The notes under the pieces were generated by a model. That model searched no databases. It worked only from the letters and a program-made list of their open reading frames with translations, and was not told the origin of the DNA. The position numbers and the translations under genes were made by a program. 34,895 bases of DNA, from positions 1 through 34,895 of the forward strand of contig JAKEHO010000072.1 in assembly GCA_022614965.1 (NCBI GenBank). Reading direction: 5' to 3'. Below are positions 1 to 9,335 of this stretch, in pieces (positions within the stretch are counted from its first letter, which is position 1; each line of letters starts with the position of its first letter). The DNA is from Gammaproteobacteria bacterium (GTDB taxonomy: Bacteria > Pseudomonadota > Gammaproteobacteria > JAKEHO01).

Positions 1-2
1 AA

Positions 3-914
3 AAACTTAAGGCCTTGAAAGAACTCCAACAAACCAAGCGCGCGAGTCAGAGTGAGCTAATCGGTGAGCAAAAAAACTTGGCTCGTCAGATCCGCGCGGC
101 GTACATGATTGGCCAACATGACTTTTTAAAGCTATTACTCAATCAAAAGGACCCCTCTGCCCTGGGACGAACGCTCGTGTACTATGAATACCATAGCCGC
201 GCAAGTGCGGACCGAATCGCACTTGCCAAAGATACACTCAATACGTTGACCTCCATTGAGGAAGGGATAAAACGCGAAACGGATGCGCTACAAAAGCTGC
301 GGAGCGAGCAACTTCACAACATAGACAGGGTCAAGGCACACCAAGTCGCGAGAAAGCAGCTGATCGCCCGGCTGCATGATGAACTTGATCGACACGGCGA
401 GGAGGTTACCAGACTGCGCACCGATGAACGCCGGCTAGAAGCGCTGGTCAAATCATTGGGTGAGGTCGAACAAACACTTGGTGAGCTACCCGATACTGTG
501 GAGCCGTTCGCGAGTCTCAAGGGCAAGCTCGCTTGGCCCGTTGACGGGAAGGTTGTGACCCACTTTGGCAGTCCGACGCAAGACGCCATGCTTACGCGAC
601 AGGGTGTATTCATCCGTGCGTCATCTGGCGAAGAGCTTCGTGCAATCAACCACGGGCGTGTGGTATACGCGGAGTGGTTCCGGAACCTGGGTCTCTTGAT
701 TATCGTTGACCATGGCGAAGGGTACATGAGCATCTATGGACACAACCAGAGTCTTTACAAGTCGGTCGGGGACTGGGTTGAGGCCGGTGAAGTCATCGCA
801 AGTGTGGGTAATACCGGCGGGCAGAGCGAGAGCGGTCTCTATTTCGAGATCAGGCATGACGGGGAGCCCCAGAATCCCGCACTTTGGTGCCGCAGGAGTC
901 GCCTCAGCCAATAG
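3..914 (+). CDS. envC: EnvC-like murein hydrolase activator (5' end missing)
   Basis: The reading frame is open to the first base of the window, so the start and signal peptide lie outside; the TTG at 15 is only the first possible start codon inside. The visible N-terminal half is charged and coiled-coil-like. The C-terminal ~125 residues form a LytM/M23 domain. The zinc ligands of active M23 peptidases look replaced: where an HxGxD motif is expected the protein reads RQGVFIR, and the later HxH position reads YFE in SGLYFEIRHDG. EnvC family members are inactive as peptidases and instead activate the amidases AmiA/AmiB at the division site in the periplasm. The degenerate site fits that role rather than an active endopeptidase. 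It is followed by ctpA and yibQ on the same strand, a common gammaproteobacterial order. Confidence 0.9.
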   Translation, partial: KLKALKELQQTKRASQSELIGEQKNLARQIRAAYMIGQHDFLKLLLNQKDPSALGRTLVYYEYHSRASADRIALAKDTLNTLTSIEEGIKRETDALQKLRSEQLHNIDRVKAHQVARKQLIARLHDELDRHGEEVTRLRTDERRLEALVKSLGEVEQTLGELPDTVEPFASLKGKLAWPVDGKVVTHFGSPTQDAMLTRQGVFIRASSGEELRAINHGRVVYAEWFRNLGLLIIVDHGEGYMSIYGHNQSLYKSVGDWVEAGEVIASVGNTGGQSESGLYFEIRHDGEPQNPALWCRRSRLSQ

Positions 915-1081
915 ACAGCTTGTCACCCAACGCCTTGCACTTGTATGCTTATCCGTTACCCACGCTTACCAGAGCTTGGCAATCAGGCTGCGGCGCCGTG
1001 GCGAAAGAGCCCGAGTCACATGGCTGACCCGCGTAAATCAGGCCAGAAATGGCTCCTAATCTTGTGCATGGAGTGATCCCA

Positions 1082-2425
1082 ATGAAATCTGTGGCGCGAA
1101 ACATTCTTATCCTCATTCTCGGGGTATTCCTCGGGGTGCAAATTGCCATTGGCCAGGGTGACGCTGAAACAGGGGCCAAAGGCGACACCAAAGCACTGCC
1201 CTTGGATGATCTCCGAACATTTACCGAGGTCTTTGCCAAGATTAAATCCGATTATGTGGAACCGGTAAGCGACTCGGACCTCTTGCAGAACGCGATCCGT
1301 GGCATGTTAGCCGGCCTCGATCCGCATTCTGACTACCTGGATGAGGAAGCCTACAAGGAACTTCAGGAAGGAACGACAGGAGAGTTTGGCGGACTTGGTA
1401 TCGAAGTCGGAATGGAGGACGGATTCGTCAAGGTTATTGCACCCATCGATGACACGCCAGCCCAGCGTGCCGGGATCAAGGCGGGTGATTTGATCATCCG
1501 CTTAGACGATACCCCTGTTAAGGGGATGCCCTTGAATGAGGCCGTCAGGATCATGCGCGGCGCTCCCGGCACGGATATCACGCTGACGATCGTGCGGGAA
1601 AGTGAAGAAAAACCGCTTACGATTACGGTAACCAGGGCAATCATCACCGTGCAGAGCGTCAAGGGCCGAACGCTGGATCCGGGATTTGGCTACATCCGAG
1701 TGTCGCACTTTCAGGCTGCGACCGGTGACAATGTGCGCGACGAAGTGACCAAACTCAAGAAGGAAAACGGCGGACAACTTAAGGGGATGATTCTGGATCT
1801 TCGCAACAACCCGGGCGGGATCCTGAGCGCTGCTGTCGTTGTCTCAGATGTCTTTCTAGATAAAGGTTTGATTGTATATACAGAAGGTCGCGTGAACGAC
1901 TCTGAGTTAAAATTCACCGCAAGGCCCCCTGACCTCTTAAAGGGTGCCCCAATGGTTGTCCTCGTTAATGAGGGTTCAGCATCTGCATCAGAGATCGTCG
2001 CCGGTGCGCTCCAGGATCATAAACGCGCCCTGATTGTCGGCAAACAGACCTTCGGTAAAGGATCGGTGCAGACTATCCTGCCGATGAATAACAACGCCGC
2101 GTTAAAACTGACGACAGCCCGCTACTACACGCCGTCGGGGCGCTCTATACAAGCCGAAGGAATTACTCCGGATATCGTCCTTAATAACCTCAAAGTGGCT
2201 TCTGCCGACAAAGAAAGTGTCGCAACGATCAAAGAATCGCATCTTGCGAGACACCTCGAGAATCACGGTGAGGACAATGCGAAAAAAGATTCCAAAAAAT
2301 CCGATGGTGAGCCACTTGGATCCAGCAACGAGGGCACGGAGTCGCTTGCAACGACGGACTATGAGCTTTTTGAAGCACTCAATCTACTAAAGGGGCTTGC
2401 CATACTCAATCAAAAATCCACTTGA
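1082..2425 (+). CDS. ctpA: Carboxyl-terminal processing protease, S41 family
   Basis: The product is a 447-residue periplasmic serine protease of the CtpA/Prc (S41A) family, which cleaves proteins from their C-termini. An N-terminal hydrophobic segment (residues ~7-24) serves as signal or anchor. A PDZ domain spans ~103-185 (GGLGIEVGMEDGFVKVI). The catalytic core follows: Ser301 in NEGSASASEIVAGAL, Lys326 and Gln330 in TFGKGSVQ, with the spacing usual for a Ser-Lys-Gln triad. The frame extends upstream to 1049, but I chose ATG 1082 because GGAG lies 8 nt before it and the signal sequence begins there. The tail after ~370 is charged and low in complexity. It sits between envC and yibQ, so a role in cell-wall hydrolase turnover is likely but inferred. 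Confidence 0.95.
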   Translation: MKSVARNILILILGVFLGVQIAIGQGDAETGAKGDTKALPLDDLRTFTEVFAKIKSDYVEPVSDSDLLQNAIRGMLAGLDPHSDYLDEEAYKELQEGTTGEFGGLGIEVGMEDGFVKVIAPIDDTPAQRAGIKAGDLIIRLDDTPVKGMPLNEAVRIMRGAPGTDITLTIVRESEEKPLTITVTRAIITVQSVKGRTLDPGFGYIRVSHFQAATGDNVRDEVTKLKKENGGQLKGMILDLRNNPGGILSAAVVVSDVFLDKGLIVYTEGRVNDSELKFTARPPDLLKGAPMVVLVNEGSASASEIVAGALQDHKRALIVGKQTFGKGSVQTILPMNNNAALKLTTARYYTPSGRSIQAEGITPDIVLNNLKVASADKESVATIKESHLARHLENHGEDNAKKDSKKSDGEPLGSSNEGTESLATTDYELFEALNLLKGLAILNQKST

Positions 2426-2433
2426 GCTTGACA

Positions 2434-3261
2434 ATGAATAATCGCCAGATGCAAATCGGCCTATGGACTGGCGGGATTGCTTTCTGGGTGAGCATGATGG
2501 GAATGTCAGCCCAAGGGGTTGACGAGCAGGCACCGACCCCGCATATCGGGATCATCATCGACGACATGGGTTACGGGCTCCACGAGGGCCTCAAGGCCGT
2601 TGGGCTTCCCGGGCCACTGGCCTATGCCATCCTGCCCTTTTCGCCAAATGGCAAGGAATTGGCCCAAGCCGCCCGGAAGAACGGCAAGGAAGTGCTGCTG
2701 CATATGCCGATGCAAGCTGTAAGCGATGACCATTTGCTGGGGCCGGGTGCGCTCACGCTCGATATGAGCCGGGCCCAGTTCACCGACACGCTTGAACGTG
2801 CACTCCTATCGGTGCCACTGGCAACCGGAGTGAACAACCACATGGGGAGCCTCTTGACCCGCCATCCGGGACCCATGCGGTGGTTGATGGAGGCGATCCG
2901 AGGACATGGTTATTTCTTTGTGGATAGTCGGACCAGTCCTCTGACGGTCGCGGCGGAGATCGCCAGGCAAAACCACGTGCCCTATCTCAGTCGGGACGTG
3001 TTCCTCGACAACATTCAAGACGCAAGAGATATAGAGGCACAGTTTGAGCGGCTGATCACCTTGGCCAGAGAGCGCGGCGCCGCCCTGGCCATCGCTCACC
3101 CACATCCCGACACCATCATGTTCTTAACCGAGGTGCTGCCGACACTCAACGACAAAGGGGTCCGTCTGGTAAGCCTCAAAGAGATGATCGCTCTACGCAC
3201 ACAGAGTAACCGAGAATGGCAACTGTCCTTGTCCCCCTCGCCGACGGATGCGAAGAATTAG
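2434..3261 (+). CDS. yibQ: Divergent polysaccharide deacetylase family protein (YibQ/DUF610)
   Basis: The product is a 275-residue protein with an N-terminal hydrophobic export segment and one deacetylase-like domain. The family signatures are visible: GIIIDDMGYG near the start of the domain, LLHMPMQ, GVNNHMGS and FFVDSRTS. These match the NodB-like fold of the divergent polysaccharide deacetylases, whose substrate is not established. ATG 2434 is taken as the start, 8 bp after the ctpA stop; a TTG at 2422 in the same frame would overlap ctpA. The gene is the usual third member after envC and ctpA, so a cell-envelope role is likely. Its 3' end overlaps yajL by 46 bp in another frame. Confidence 0.88.
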   Translation: MNNRQMQIGLWTGGIAFWVSMMGMSAQGVDEQAPTPHIGIIIDDMGYGLHEGLKAVGLPGPLAYAILPFSPNGKELAQAARKNGKEVLLHMPMQAVSDDHLLGPGALTLDMSRAQFTDTLERALLSVPLATGVNNHMGSLLTRHPGPMRWLMEAIRGHGYFFVDSRTSPLTVAAEIARQNHVPYLSRDVFLDNIQDARDIEAQFERLITLARERGAALAIAHPHPDTIMFLTEVLPTLNDKGVRLVSLKEMIALRTQSNREWQLSLSPSPTDAKN

Positions 3262-3767
3262 AGGCGGTCACCGTTATCGATCTGCTGCGTCGAGCCGGTA
3301 TCGAGGTTGTCACCGCGGGCCTCGATGATCAGCCGGTGACCGCGAGTCGCGGCGTAAGGTTGATGCCCGATACCAATCTCGACAAGGCGCTCACGCGCGA
3401 TTTTGACATGGTCGTATTGCCTGGTGGGCTGCTCGGGGCTGAGCATCTCGACCAGGACCCGCGTGTGAAGGACCTCTTGAAGAAGATGGCCAATTCCGAG
3501 AAATTCACCGCCGCGATCTGCGCGGCACCCAAGGTGTTGGCGAATGCGGGGCTCCTACAGGGCAAAAGGGTAACGGCCTACCCGGGTATTCTGGACAGTG
3601 TGGATCACGGATCCCTTACGGTATCAGATGAGCCTGTAGTCCGAGACGGCACAGTCATCACGTCGAGGGGTCCAGGAACCGCAATGGATTTCGCGCTCAG
3701 CCTGATCGAGGCGCTCGCGGGCAAGGGAAAGCGCGATGAAGTGGAGCGCGCGCTGGTCAGATCCTGA
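3216..3767 (+). CDS. yajL: DJ-1/PfpI family protein, YajL-like
   Basis: The product is a 183-residue cytoplasmic protein of the DJ-1/ThiJ/PfpI family. The conserved acidic residue near the N-terminus is in DGCEELEA, and the nucleophile-elbow cysteine is in FTAAICAAPKVLANAG. Its length and N-terminal sequence match E. coli YajL, reported as a protein-repair and oxidative-stress factor. The exact chemistry of this family (chaperone, deglycase or other) is disputed. The start codon lies inside the end of yibQ, giving a 46 bp overlap that suggests coupled translation. The gene ends only 10 bp from the converging ubiB stop, and no stem-loop terminator is visible between them. Confidence 0.9.
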   Translation: MATVLVPLADGCEELEAVTVIDLLRRAGIEVVTAGLDDQPVTASRGVRLMPDTNLDKALTRDFDMVVLPGGLLGAEHLDQDPRVKDLLKKMANSEKFTAAICAAPKVLANAGLLQGKRVTAYPGILDSVDHGSLTVSDEPVVRDGTVITSRGPGTAMDFALSLIEALAGKGKRDEVERALVRS

Positions 3768-3777
3768 TCGGCACCCA

Positions 3778-5445
3778 TCACATCTCGCCGTATGCGGCGA
3801 ACAACATCACCACACCCATACCTCCTAATAACCAGGTCAAGAGCGGGGCATTGCCCAGCATCATGGGCGCGAATCCATCAAGGGCAAACACCAAGGAGGC
3901 GCTGATGATAAATGCTGAGCCAACGATAGTGAGCACACTTCGCCGGTTCGTCCGCCGAATCTCGCGGCGCAGCTTTTCGATCTCCGTTGATTGCCATTCA
4001 ACATGCAGTTTACCCTTCCTCGCACGCTCAACCAGATCGATCAACTTGTTCGGCAGATCGGGCAGCTTCTCGGCCCATAGAGGGAAGTTCTCCCGGGTGT
4101 TCTTCACCAGCCCCCGGATGCCCGCGCGAGAACGCAGCCATCGCTCGAGCAGTGGTCTTGCCGTCTGCCAAAGGTCTAAATCGGGGTAGAGATTGCGGCC
4201 TAGCCCCTCGACGTTGACGAGCGTCTTCTGCAACAGAACAAGCTGAGGAAGAATTTCCATATTGAAGCGGCGCGCTGTCTGAAATAACCGAAGCAGCAAG
4301 CGACCAAATGAGATCTCCTTCAAGGGGCGCTCGAATATCGGCTCGCAGACGGTACGGATCGCAAATTCAAACTCGTCAACTCGGGTCCCAGCGGGTACCC
4401 AGCCAGATTCAACGTGTAATTCAGCAATCCGGCGGTAATCCCGCTTCAAGAAAGCCAAGAAATTTTCTGCCAGATAGCGTTGATCGTATTCGCTCAGCGA
4501 ACTCATAATTCCGAAATCCACGACCACAAACCTGGCACGTTGACCTGCATTGGGGACCGTAACGAAGATGTTGCCCGGGTGCATATCTGCGTGGAAGAAA
4601 CGATCACGAAAAACCTGGGTGAAGAATGATTCCACAACTGCCTCGGCAAGCCACTTCAGATCGATACCGGCTCTTCTCAAGCCATCAATATCATTGACAG
4701 GGATCCCAGAGATGCGCTCCATAACCATCACGTTGCGACGAGTGAGCCCCCAGTCGACTTCCGGGACATACAATTGATCTGAACCAGCAAAATTTCGCCG
4801 CAGCTGCGAGGCATTGGCTGCCTCCCGCATTAGGTCCAGTTCATTCAGCAACGTTTTCTCAAATTCTGCCACGACCCGGCTTGGACGAAGATGCTTGCCA
4901 TCACGCCAGTAATGCTCAGCGAGCTCCGCAAGAATATACATCAGGCCTACATCGCGACGGATCCCTTTCTCGATACTCGGCCGCACAACCTTGACGATCA
5001 TCTCCCGGCCATCTCGTGATCGCGCCGCATGAACCTGCGCGATTGAGGCAGAGGCAAACGGTGTCTCATCGAATTCCATAATCACCTCGTCCACACCTTT
5101 TCCGTATGCCTTTTCGATGATCCGTCTTGCCACATTACCGGGGAAAGGGGGAACGCTGTCCTGCAGCTTTGCCAGTTCATCCGCGATGTCCTCCGGCAAC
5201 AGGTCCCGGCGCGTAGACAGGAGTTGTCCAAGCTTCACAAAGATCGGACCGAGATCCTCAAGAGCCCGGCGCAGGCGCACTGCTCTGGGCGCCTGATGGG
5301 AGCGCACCCAGTTCCATGGCAAAAGGTAGAGTAAAAATCTGACTGGCCTAAGCAGATGCGTCGCGAAGATGATCTCATCCAGGCCATGACGGATGAGTAC
5401 CCGTTGGATAGCCAAGAGCCGAAGAACCTGTCCTGGCGTCAGCAT
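3778..5445 (-). CDS. ubiB: UbiB, atypical kinase/ATPase for ubiquinone biosynthesis
   Basis: The product is a 555-residue member of the ABC1/ADCK/UbiB protein-kinase-like family, needed for coenzyme Q biosynthesis at the inner membrane. Family marks are the KLGQ motif (71-74), the alanine-rich loop ASASIAQVH (131-139) replacing a normal glycine-rich loop, Lys152 in VKVV, the catalytic segment DMHPGNIF (Asp287, Asn292) and DFG at 310-312. Two hydrophobic helices at the C-terminus (~505-555) anchor it. The frame runs upstream to 5634, inside ubiJ. I chose ATG 5445 because MLTPGQVLRL matches the usual UbiB N-terminus and the ubiJ stop is 4 bp away. It is the last gene of the long minus-strand run. 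Confidence 0.95.
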   Translation of the reverse strand: MLTPGQVLRLLAIQRVLIRHGLDEIIFATHLLRPVRFLLYLLPWNWVRSHQAPRAVRLRRALEDLGPIFVKLGQLLSTRRDLLPEDIADELAKLQDSVPPFPGNVARRIIEKAYGKGVDEVIMEFDETPFASASIAQVHAARSRDGREMIVKVVRPSIEKGIRRDVGLMYILAELAEHYWRDGKHLRPSRVVAEFEKTLLNELDLMREAANASQLRRNFAGSDQLYVPEVDWGLTRRNVMVMERISGIPVNDIDGLRRAGIDLKWLAEAVVESFFTQVFRDRFFHADMHPGNIFVTVPNAGQRARFVVVDFGIMSSLSEYDQRYLAENFLAFLKRDYRRIAELHVESGWVPAGTRVDEFEFAIRTVCEPIFERPLKEISFGRLLLRLFQTARRFNMEILPQLVLLQKTLVNVEGLGRNLYPDLDLWQTARPLLERWLRSRAGIRGLVKNTRENFPLWAEKLPDLPNKLIDLVERARKGKLHVEWQSTEIEKLRREIRRTNRRSVLTIVGSAFIISASLVFALDGFAPMMLGNAPLLTWLLGGMGVVMLFAAYGEM

Positions 5446-5449
5446 CACG

Positions 5450-6073
5450 CTACTGCCGCGTTCTCGAAGCACCACGCTCAATTCGCTTAAGGCGATCTTC
5501 GAGCCGATCCAGATCGCCTCGCAACGTGTCCACCGCCCCCACAAACTCGTCGACATCCTCCCGACGCGCGACAAGCTGGCTCTCCTCCAGGAGGTACTCG
5601 GCCACATCCATCTCCAACGAATGCTGTGTCTCACTCACCCAATTGCGTAGGCTTCTCGCAAAATTACCTATCTGATGGGCGGCGACATCTCCAACCCAAT
5701 GTGATAACAGTTCCTCCCAATCAATATCCATATTGTCCATGATCCGCTGAAATCGCTGAGCAAGCCGCACATCTCCACTGATTTCCACGTCACCGGAAGG
5801 TTTGGGTTCATTGCCCCCATGGCGCCTTGCCATCGAAAGGAGCGCCAACGGCCTGCCCACAATACGCACATGAACATCGCCGTCAAACGCTGTGTGCAAG
5901 CGAATTCCGTCGCAGTACGGCAAAATAAATAGGACGGCCTCTGGCTTGATCAGCTCTATGGCAATCACCTTGCCCGACAATTCCCCGAATGCCCGAACCG
6001 CCTCGGGATCGAGGCGGATAACCCGGTTCAACCACCTCTCAAGACTGGCAATGAAGGGCGCAGGGAGGATCAA
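5450..6073 (-). CDS. ubiJ: UbiJ, SCP2-domain ubiquinone biosynthesis accessory factor
   Basis: The product is 207 residues. The N-terminal ~115 residues form an SCP2-like lipid-binding domain, and the C-terminus is helical and charged, probably coiled-coil. UbiJ works with UbiK and the Ubi enzymes in a soluble complex that handles the lipophilic coenzyme Q intermediates. The phrase GDVEISGDVRLAQRFQ and the order ubiE-ubiJ-ubiB match the known E. coli cluster. The start is a TTG; AGGAAG lies 5 nt upstream and no ATG or GTG is nearby, so I accept the TTG. It is followed by ubiB after 4 bp, which implies translational coupling. Confidence 0.9.
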   Translation of the reverse strand: MILPAPFIASLERWLNRVIRLDPEAVRAFGELSGKVIAIELIKPEAVLFILPYCDGIRLHTAFDGDVHVRIVGRPLALLSMARRHGGNEPKPSGDVEISGDVRLAQRFQRIMDNMDIDWEELLSHWVGDVAAHQIGNFARSLRNWVSETQHSLEMDVAEYLLEESQLVARREDVDEFVGAVDTLRGDLDRLEDRLKRIERGASRTRQ

Positions 6074-6078
6074 AGCGA

Positions 6079-6084
6079 CTTCCT
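6079..6084 (-). promoter_or_regulatory. Ribosome binding site fixing the TTG start of ubiJ
   Basis: AGGAAG read on the minus strand lies 5 nt before the TTG at 6073. It is the main reason to accept a rare start codon here. Confidence 0.6.
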
Positions 6085-6125
6085 ACTGCATTTGAATTTA
6101 ACATTGACTTCGCCAGTCACGACAT

Positions 6126-6875
6126 TCACACCTTATTGCCCCTGTGGATAGCGACAATCCCGCCGGAGAGATTGTAGTAATCAATTGACCTAAAGCCGGC
6201 CTCGCTCATTAACTTGACAACTGATTCCTGATCCGGGTGCTTGCGGATCGACTCGACCAGATATCGATAGCTGGCGTCATCTCCTACTACAACTTTGCCA
6301 AGCCAAGGCACGACTCTGAATGAATAAGCGTCATAGATACGCCGTAAGAGCGGTAGCCTCACGCGCGAAAACTCCAGTATCACCAAGCGCCCCCCAAACT
6401 TTAAGCTCCCATACATAGCGGCGAGAGCAGCTCTTTGATCCGACACGTTTCGCAACCCAAACGCAATAGTTACGCAATCAAATATATTATCGCCGAAAGG
6501 CAAGTGTTCCGCGTTGGCCTGAACATAATGGATGTTAGCGACTAACCCGCGATCGATGAGCGCACTTCTACCTCTACTCAGCATCGACGGGTTGATGTCG
6601 GTAAGCACAACCCTGCCTTTAGGTCCTACAATTTTCGCGAAGTGATAAGCAAGATCACCAGTGCCCCCAGCCACATCCAGTACCTGCTGGCCAGAGCGAA
6701 CGCCGGCCAGATGAACCGCAAAGCGCTTCCACAAGCGGTGAACGCCAAACGACATGAGGTCGTTCATCACATCGTAATGCGAGGCGACCGCATTAAACAC
6801 GCCCATGACTCGCCGGGTCTTCTCCTCGGGGGAGACGGGCTGATTGCCAAAATACGTTGTAGGAGAGCGGCTCAT
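6126..6875 (-). CDS. ubiE: UbiE, bifunctional C-methyltransferase for ubiquinone/menaquinone
   Basis: The product is a 249-residue class I SAM-dependent methyltransferase that adds the C-methyl group to the benzoquinol (or demethylmenaquinol) ring. The SAM-binding motif is VLDVAGGTGDLA at 65-76. UbiE-specific stretches include VFNAVASHYDVMND near the N-terminus, TIAFGLRNV and the C-terminal SIRKHPDQE. The ATG at 6875 overlaps the DUF971 stop by 4 bp (ATGA). No menaquinone genes are in the window, so ubiquinone is the only quinone this locus supports. Length and motifs match the E. coli enzyme. Confidence 0.96.
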   Translation of the reverse strand: MSRSPTTYFGNQPVSPEEKTRRVMGVFNAVASHYDVMNDLMSFGVHRLWKRFAVHLAGVRSGQQVLDVAGGTGDLAYHFAKIVGPKGRVVLTDINPSMLSRGRSALIDRGLVANIHYVQANAEHLPFGDNIFDCVTIAFGLRNVSDQRAALAAMYGSLKFGGRLVILEFSRVRLPLLRRIYDAYSFRVVPWLGKVVVGDDASYRYLVESIRKHPDQESVVKLMSEAGFRSIDYYNLSGGIVAIHRGNKV

Positions 6876-7237
6876 TTCACGGGATTGCGCCGGAACCCTG
6901 CCTTCTGAAGTGCCAAAAGATACTCCTGCCAGTAGCGCTCCTTATTTCGCCCCAGATCATACAGATAGTCCCAGGAATAAATGCCGGTGTTATGCCCGTC
7001 GTCGAAATAAAACTTCACCGCGTAATTTCCCACTTGTTCAATCTCACGAATGGTGACTGCCTCCTTGCCCGTCTGTAGAACACCTTGCCCGGGGTGGTGG
7101 CCACGCACCTCCGCCGATGGTGAATAGGCTCTTAGAAGTTCGCAGGAAAGCTCGAAATGTGACCCGTCATCAAAACTGATCTCGAGCACACGCGAAACCT
7201 GATGCAAGTTAATCGCGGTAGGCGTGGGCTTGTCCAT
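6872..7237 (-). CDS. DUF971 protein (gamma-butyrobetaine hydroxylase-like N-terminal domain)
   Basis: The product is a small 121-residue protein made of one DUF971 domain. The conserved core is recognisable: LLRAYSPSAEVRGHHPG, then IEQVGNYAVKFYFDDGHNTG and IYSWDYLYDLG. The domain also forms the N-terminus of gamma-butyrobetaine hydroxylases; stand-alone members have been linked to iron-sulfur protein maturation in other organisms, but the biochemical role here is not known. The frame extends to 7309. I chose ATG 7237 since the domain starts right after it; the preceding 24 residues look unrelated and arginine-rich. It lies between hslU and ubiE, overlapping ubiE by 4 bp, as in many proteobacteria. 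Confidence 0.85.
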   Translation of the reverse strand: MDKPTPTAINLHQVSRVLEISFDDGSHFELSCELLRAYSPSAEVRGHHPGQGVLQTGKEAVTIREIEQVGNYAVKFYFDDGHNTGIYSWDYLYDLGRNKERYWQEYLLALQKAGFRRNPVK

Positions 7238-7316
7238 GTCCTTTGGAGTCTCTTTATCTCCGGATCGCGTACTGCGCAGAGCACGTCCACATGCGTGGCT
7301 ATCCGGCACACATCAA

Positions 7317-8660
7317 TTAAAGGATGTAACGCGTCAGGTCTTCATCTGCAATAAGAGCACCGAGATGAGAATCCACATAGGTCGCATCGATTTGAACTGT
7401 CGCACCACGTTTGTGGGGCGCCTCGAAGGAGAGTTCTTCCAAAAGCCGTTCCATGACCGTGTACAGCCGCCTAGCTCCGATATTTTCTGTCGCCTCATTA
7501 ACCTGCCAGGCTATCTCTGCGATCCGGCTGATCGCGTCTTTGGTAAAGACTACCGTAACCCCTTCACTCTGCATCAACGCGGCATATTGTTCGGTCAACG
7601 CAGCCTCGGGCTCTGTGAGAATTCGAACAAAGTCCTCGACCCCGAGCGCATCTAGCTCAACCCGTATTGGAAGACGACCCTGAAGTTCGGGGATAAGATC
7701 TGACGGCTTGGCCATATGGAATGAACCAGAGGCGATAAAGAGAATAAAGTCAGTCTTTACCATGCCGTATTTGGTTGACACCGTGCATCCTTCCACTAAC
7801 GGCAAAAGGTCCCTTTGTACCCCCTCGCGGGACACATCGGGCCCGCTATGCTCTGACCGCTTCGCCACCTTGTCGATCTCGTCCAAAAATACGATCCCAT
7901 TCTGTTCCACGTTGGCCAAGGCACGCGCCTTGAGGTCCTCTTCGTTAATGAGCTTTGCCGCCTCTTCCTCGGCTAATAGCCTCAACGCATCCTTTACCCT
8001 CACTCTGCGGACGCGCTTTCTTCCTCCCGCAAGATGCTGAAACATATCCTGTAGCTGGCTCGTCATCTCTTCCATGCCCGGCGGCGCCATGATTTCTACG
8101 CCGATTGCGGGTACGCTAATCTCCACCTCGATCTCTTTGTCAGCAAGCCCTCCGTCGCGCAACATCGTGCGAAATCGCTCCCGGGTAGATGATGTCTCTT
8201 CTACCCCCTCATCGGAGTCCCTGTTAAGGCCTCGAGCCCGAGGCAATAGAATATCGAGCACACGCGCCTCGGCTGCCTGTTCCGCACGATGACGTACCTT
8301 GCGAAGTTCTTCCTCCCGGGTCATCTTGGCAGCGACATCCACCAGATCCCGGATGATCGAGTCGACATCACGACCCACATATCCCACCTCGGTAAACTTC
8401 GTCGCCTCAATTTTTATAAATGGCGCGTCGGCAAGCTTCGCGAGGCGTCTTGCAATCTCCGTTTTGCCCACCCCTGTAGGCCCGATCATCAGGATATTCT
8501 TTGGGGTAATTTCATTCCTAAGCTCTTCAGGCACCTGGGCTCGGCGCCAACGATTACGCAAGGCGATAGCCACTGCCCGCTTTGCCGCGGTCTGTCCCAC
8601 AATGTGCTTATTCAGCTCCTTGACGATGGCTTGTGGTGTCAGCTCATTCATCAGCGTCAT
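7317..8660 (-). CDS. hslU: HslU, ATPase subunit of the HslUV protease
   Basis: The product is a 447-residue AAA+ unfoldase that feeds substrates into the HslV peptidase in the cytoplasm. Walker A is GPTGVGKT (60-67), the pore loop GYVG is at 93-96 and Walker B GIVFLDE is at 255-261. Between them lies the family's inserted I-domain (~110-240). The C-terminus ends in LTRYIL, the tail that inserts into HslV in this family. It follows hslV after a 12 bp gap, so the two are made together. ATG 8660 is used; a second in-frame ATG at 8651 is possible and would drop three residues. No strong Shine-Dalgarno sequence is visible for either. Confidence 0.96.
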   Translation of the reverse strand: MTLMNELTPQAIVKELNKHIVGQTAAKRAVAIALRNRWRRAQVPEELRNEITPKNILMIGPTGVGKTEIARRLAKLADAPFIKIEATKFTEVGYVGRDVDSIIRDLVDVAAKMTREEELRKVRHRAEQAAEARVLDILLPRARGLNRDSDEGVEETSSTRERFRTMLRDGGLADKEIEVEISVPAIGVEIMAPPGMEEMTSQLQDMFQHLAGGRKRVRRVRVKDALRLLAEEEAAKLINEEDLKARALANVEQNGIVFLDEIDKVAKRSEHSGPDVSREGVQRDLLPLVEGCTVSTKYGMVKTDFILFIASGSFHMAKPSDLIPELQGRLPIRVELDALGVEDFVRILTEPEAALTEQYAALMQSEGVTVVFTKDAISRIAEIAWQVNEATENIGARRLYTVMERLLEELSFEAPHKRGATVQIDATYVDSHLGALIADEDLTRYIL

Positions 8661-8672
8661 TGAACAAAAGGA

Positions 8673-9224
8673 CTATTTGCCGTCCGTTACGTCCAGCTCG
8701 TCGATGGTCAACTGGTGGTTGCTATACACACAGATGTCGGCCGCGATATTAAGTGCGGTCTCAACGATGGTCCGTGCATCCATATCCGTATGATCCAGCA
8801 GCGCACGCGCCGCAGCCTGAACATAGGGGCCTCCAGAACCAATGGCCATCAGATCACCCTCAGGTTCGATCACGTCCCCATTCCCGGAGATAATGAGCGA
8901 AGTCGTCTTATCCGCTACCGCGAGCATTGCCTCGAGGCGGCGCAAGATGCGATCGGTGCGCCAGTCCTTTGCCAGTTCGACGGCAGCGCGCATCAGATTT
9001 CCCTGGTGCCTTTCCAGCTTTCCCTCGAATCGCTCGAACAGTGTAAAGGCATCTGCTGTACCGCCAGCGAACCCAGCGAGGATAGTATCGTGGAAGAGGC
9101 GACGTACCTTGCGGGCGTTACCCTTGATGATGGTATCACCGAGCGACACCTGCCCATCGCCGCCGATCGCCACTCGACCATGACGACGCACAGAAAGGAC
9201 AGTAGTACCGTGAAACTGTTCCAA
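8673..9224 (-). CDS. hslV: HslV, peptidase subunit of the HslUV protease
   Basis: The product is a threonine protease related to proteasome beta subunits; 183 residues are given here. The catalytic threonine is the first T of [11 protein letters not shown] and must be exposed by removal of the short N-terminal segment. Other family marks are [26 protein letters not shown] and [16 protein letters not shown]. The frame has two TTG starts and no ATG or GTG. The one at 9224 gives a six-residue propeptide (residues 2-6 EQFHG), which resembles many proteobacterial HslV proteins. The one at 9248 would give a 14-residue propeptide. Neither has a strong ribosome site, so the exact start is uncertain. 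hslU follows directly. Confidence 0.93.
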   Translation of the reverse strand: MEQFHGTTVLSVRRHGRVAIGGDGQVSLGDTIIKGNARKVRRLFHDTILAGFAGGTADAFTLFERFEGKLERHQGNLMRAAVELAKDWRTDRILRRLEAMLAVADKTTSLIISGNGDVIEPEGDLMAIGSGGPYVQAAARALLDHTDMDARTIVETALNIAADICVYSNHQLTIDELDVTDGK

Positions 9225-9335
9225 AAACTTGAACTCAGTTACTGACAATGGGCATTGTACACGAACTCGCGACGTCCTCAGAAAGGCTCGCCCAATAGGG
9301 ATGGTGCATCCTCAGAACAACGGCCGTGGGTACGG

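Noticed and set aside
1..914. EnvC considered as an active M23 endopeptidase
   Set aside because: The expected zinc ligands are replaced (RQGVFIR and YFE), so it fits the non-catalytic activator class.
9225..9335. Search for a heat-shock sigma-32 promoter before hslV
   Set aside because: No CTTGAA-type box with a CCCCAT-type partner could be found here or in the last 60 bp of xerC.
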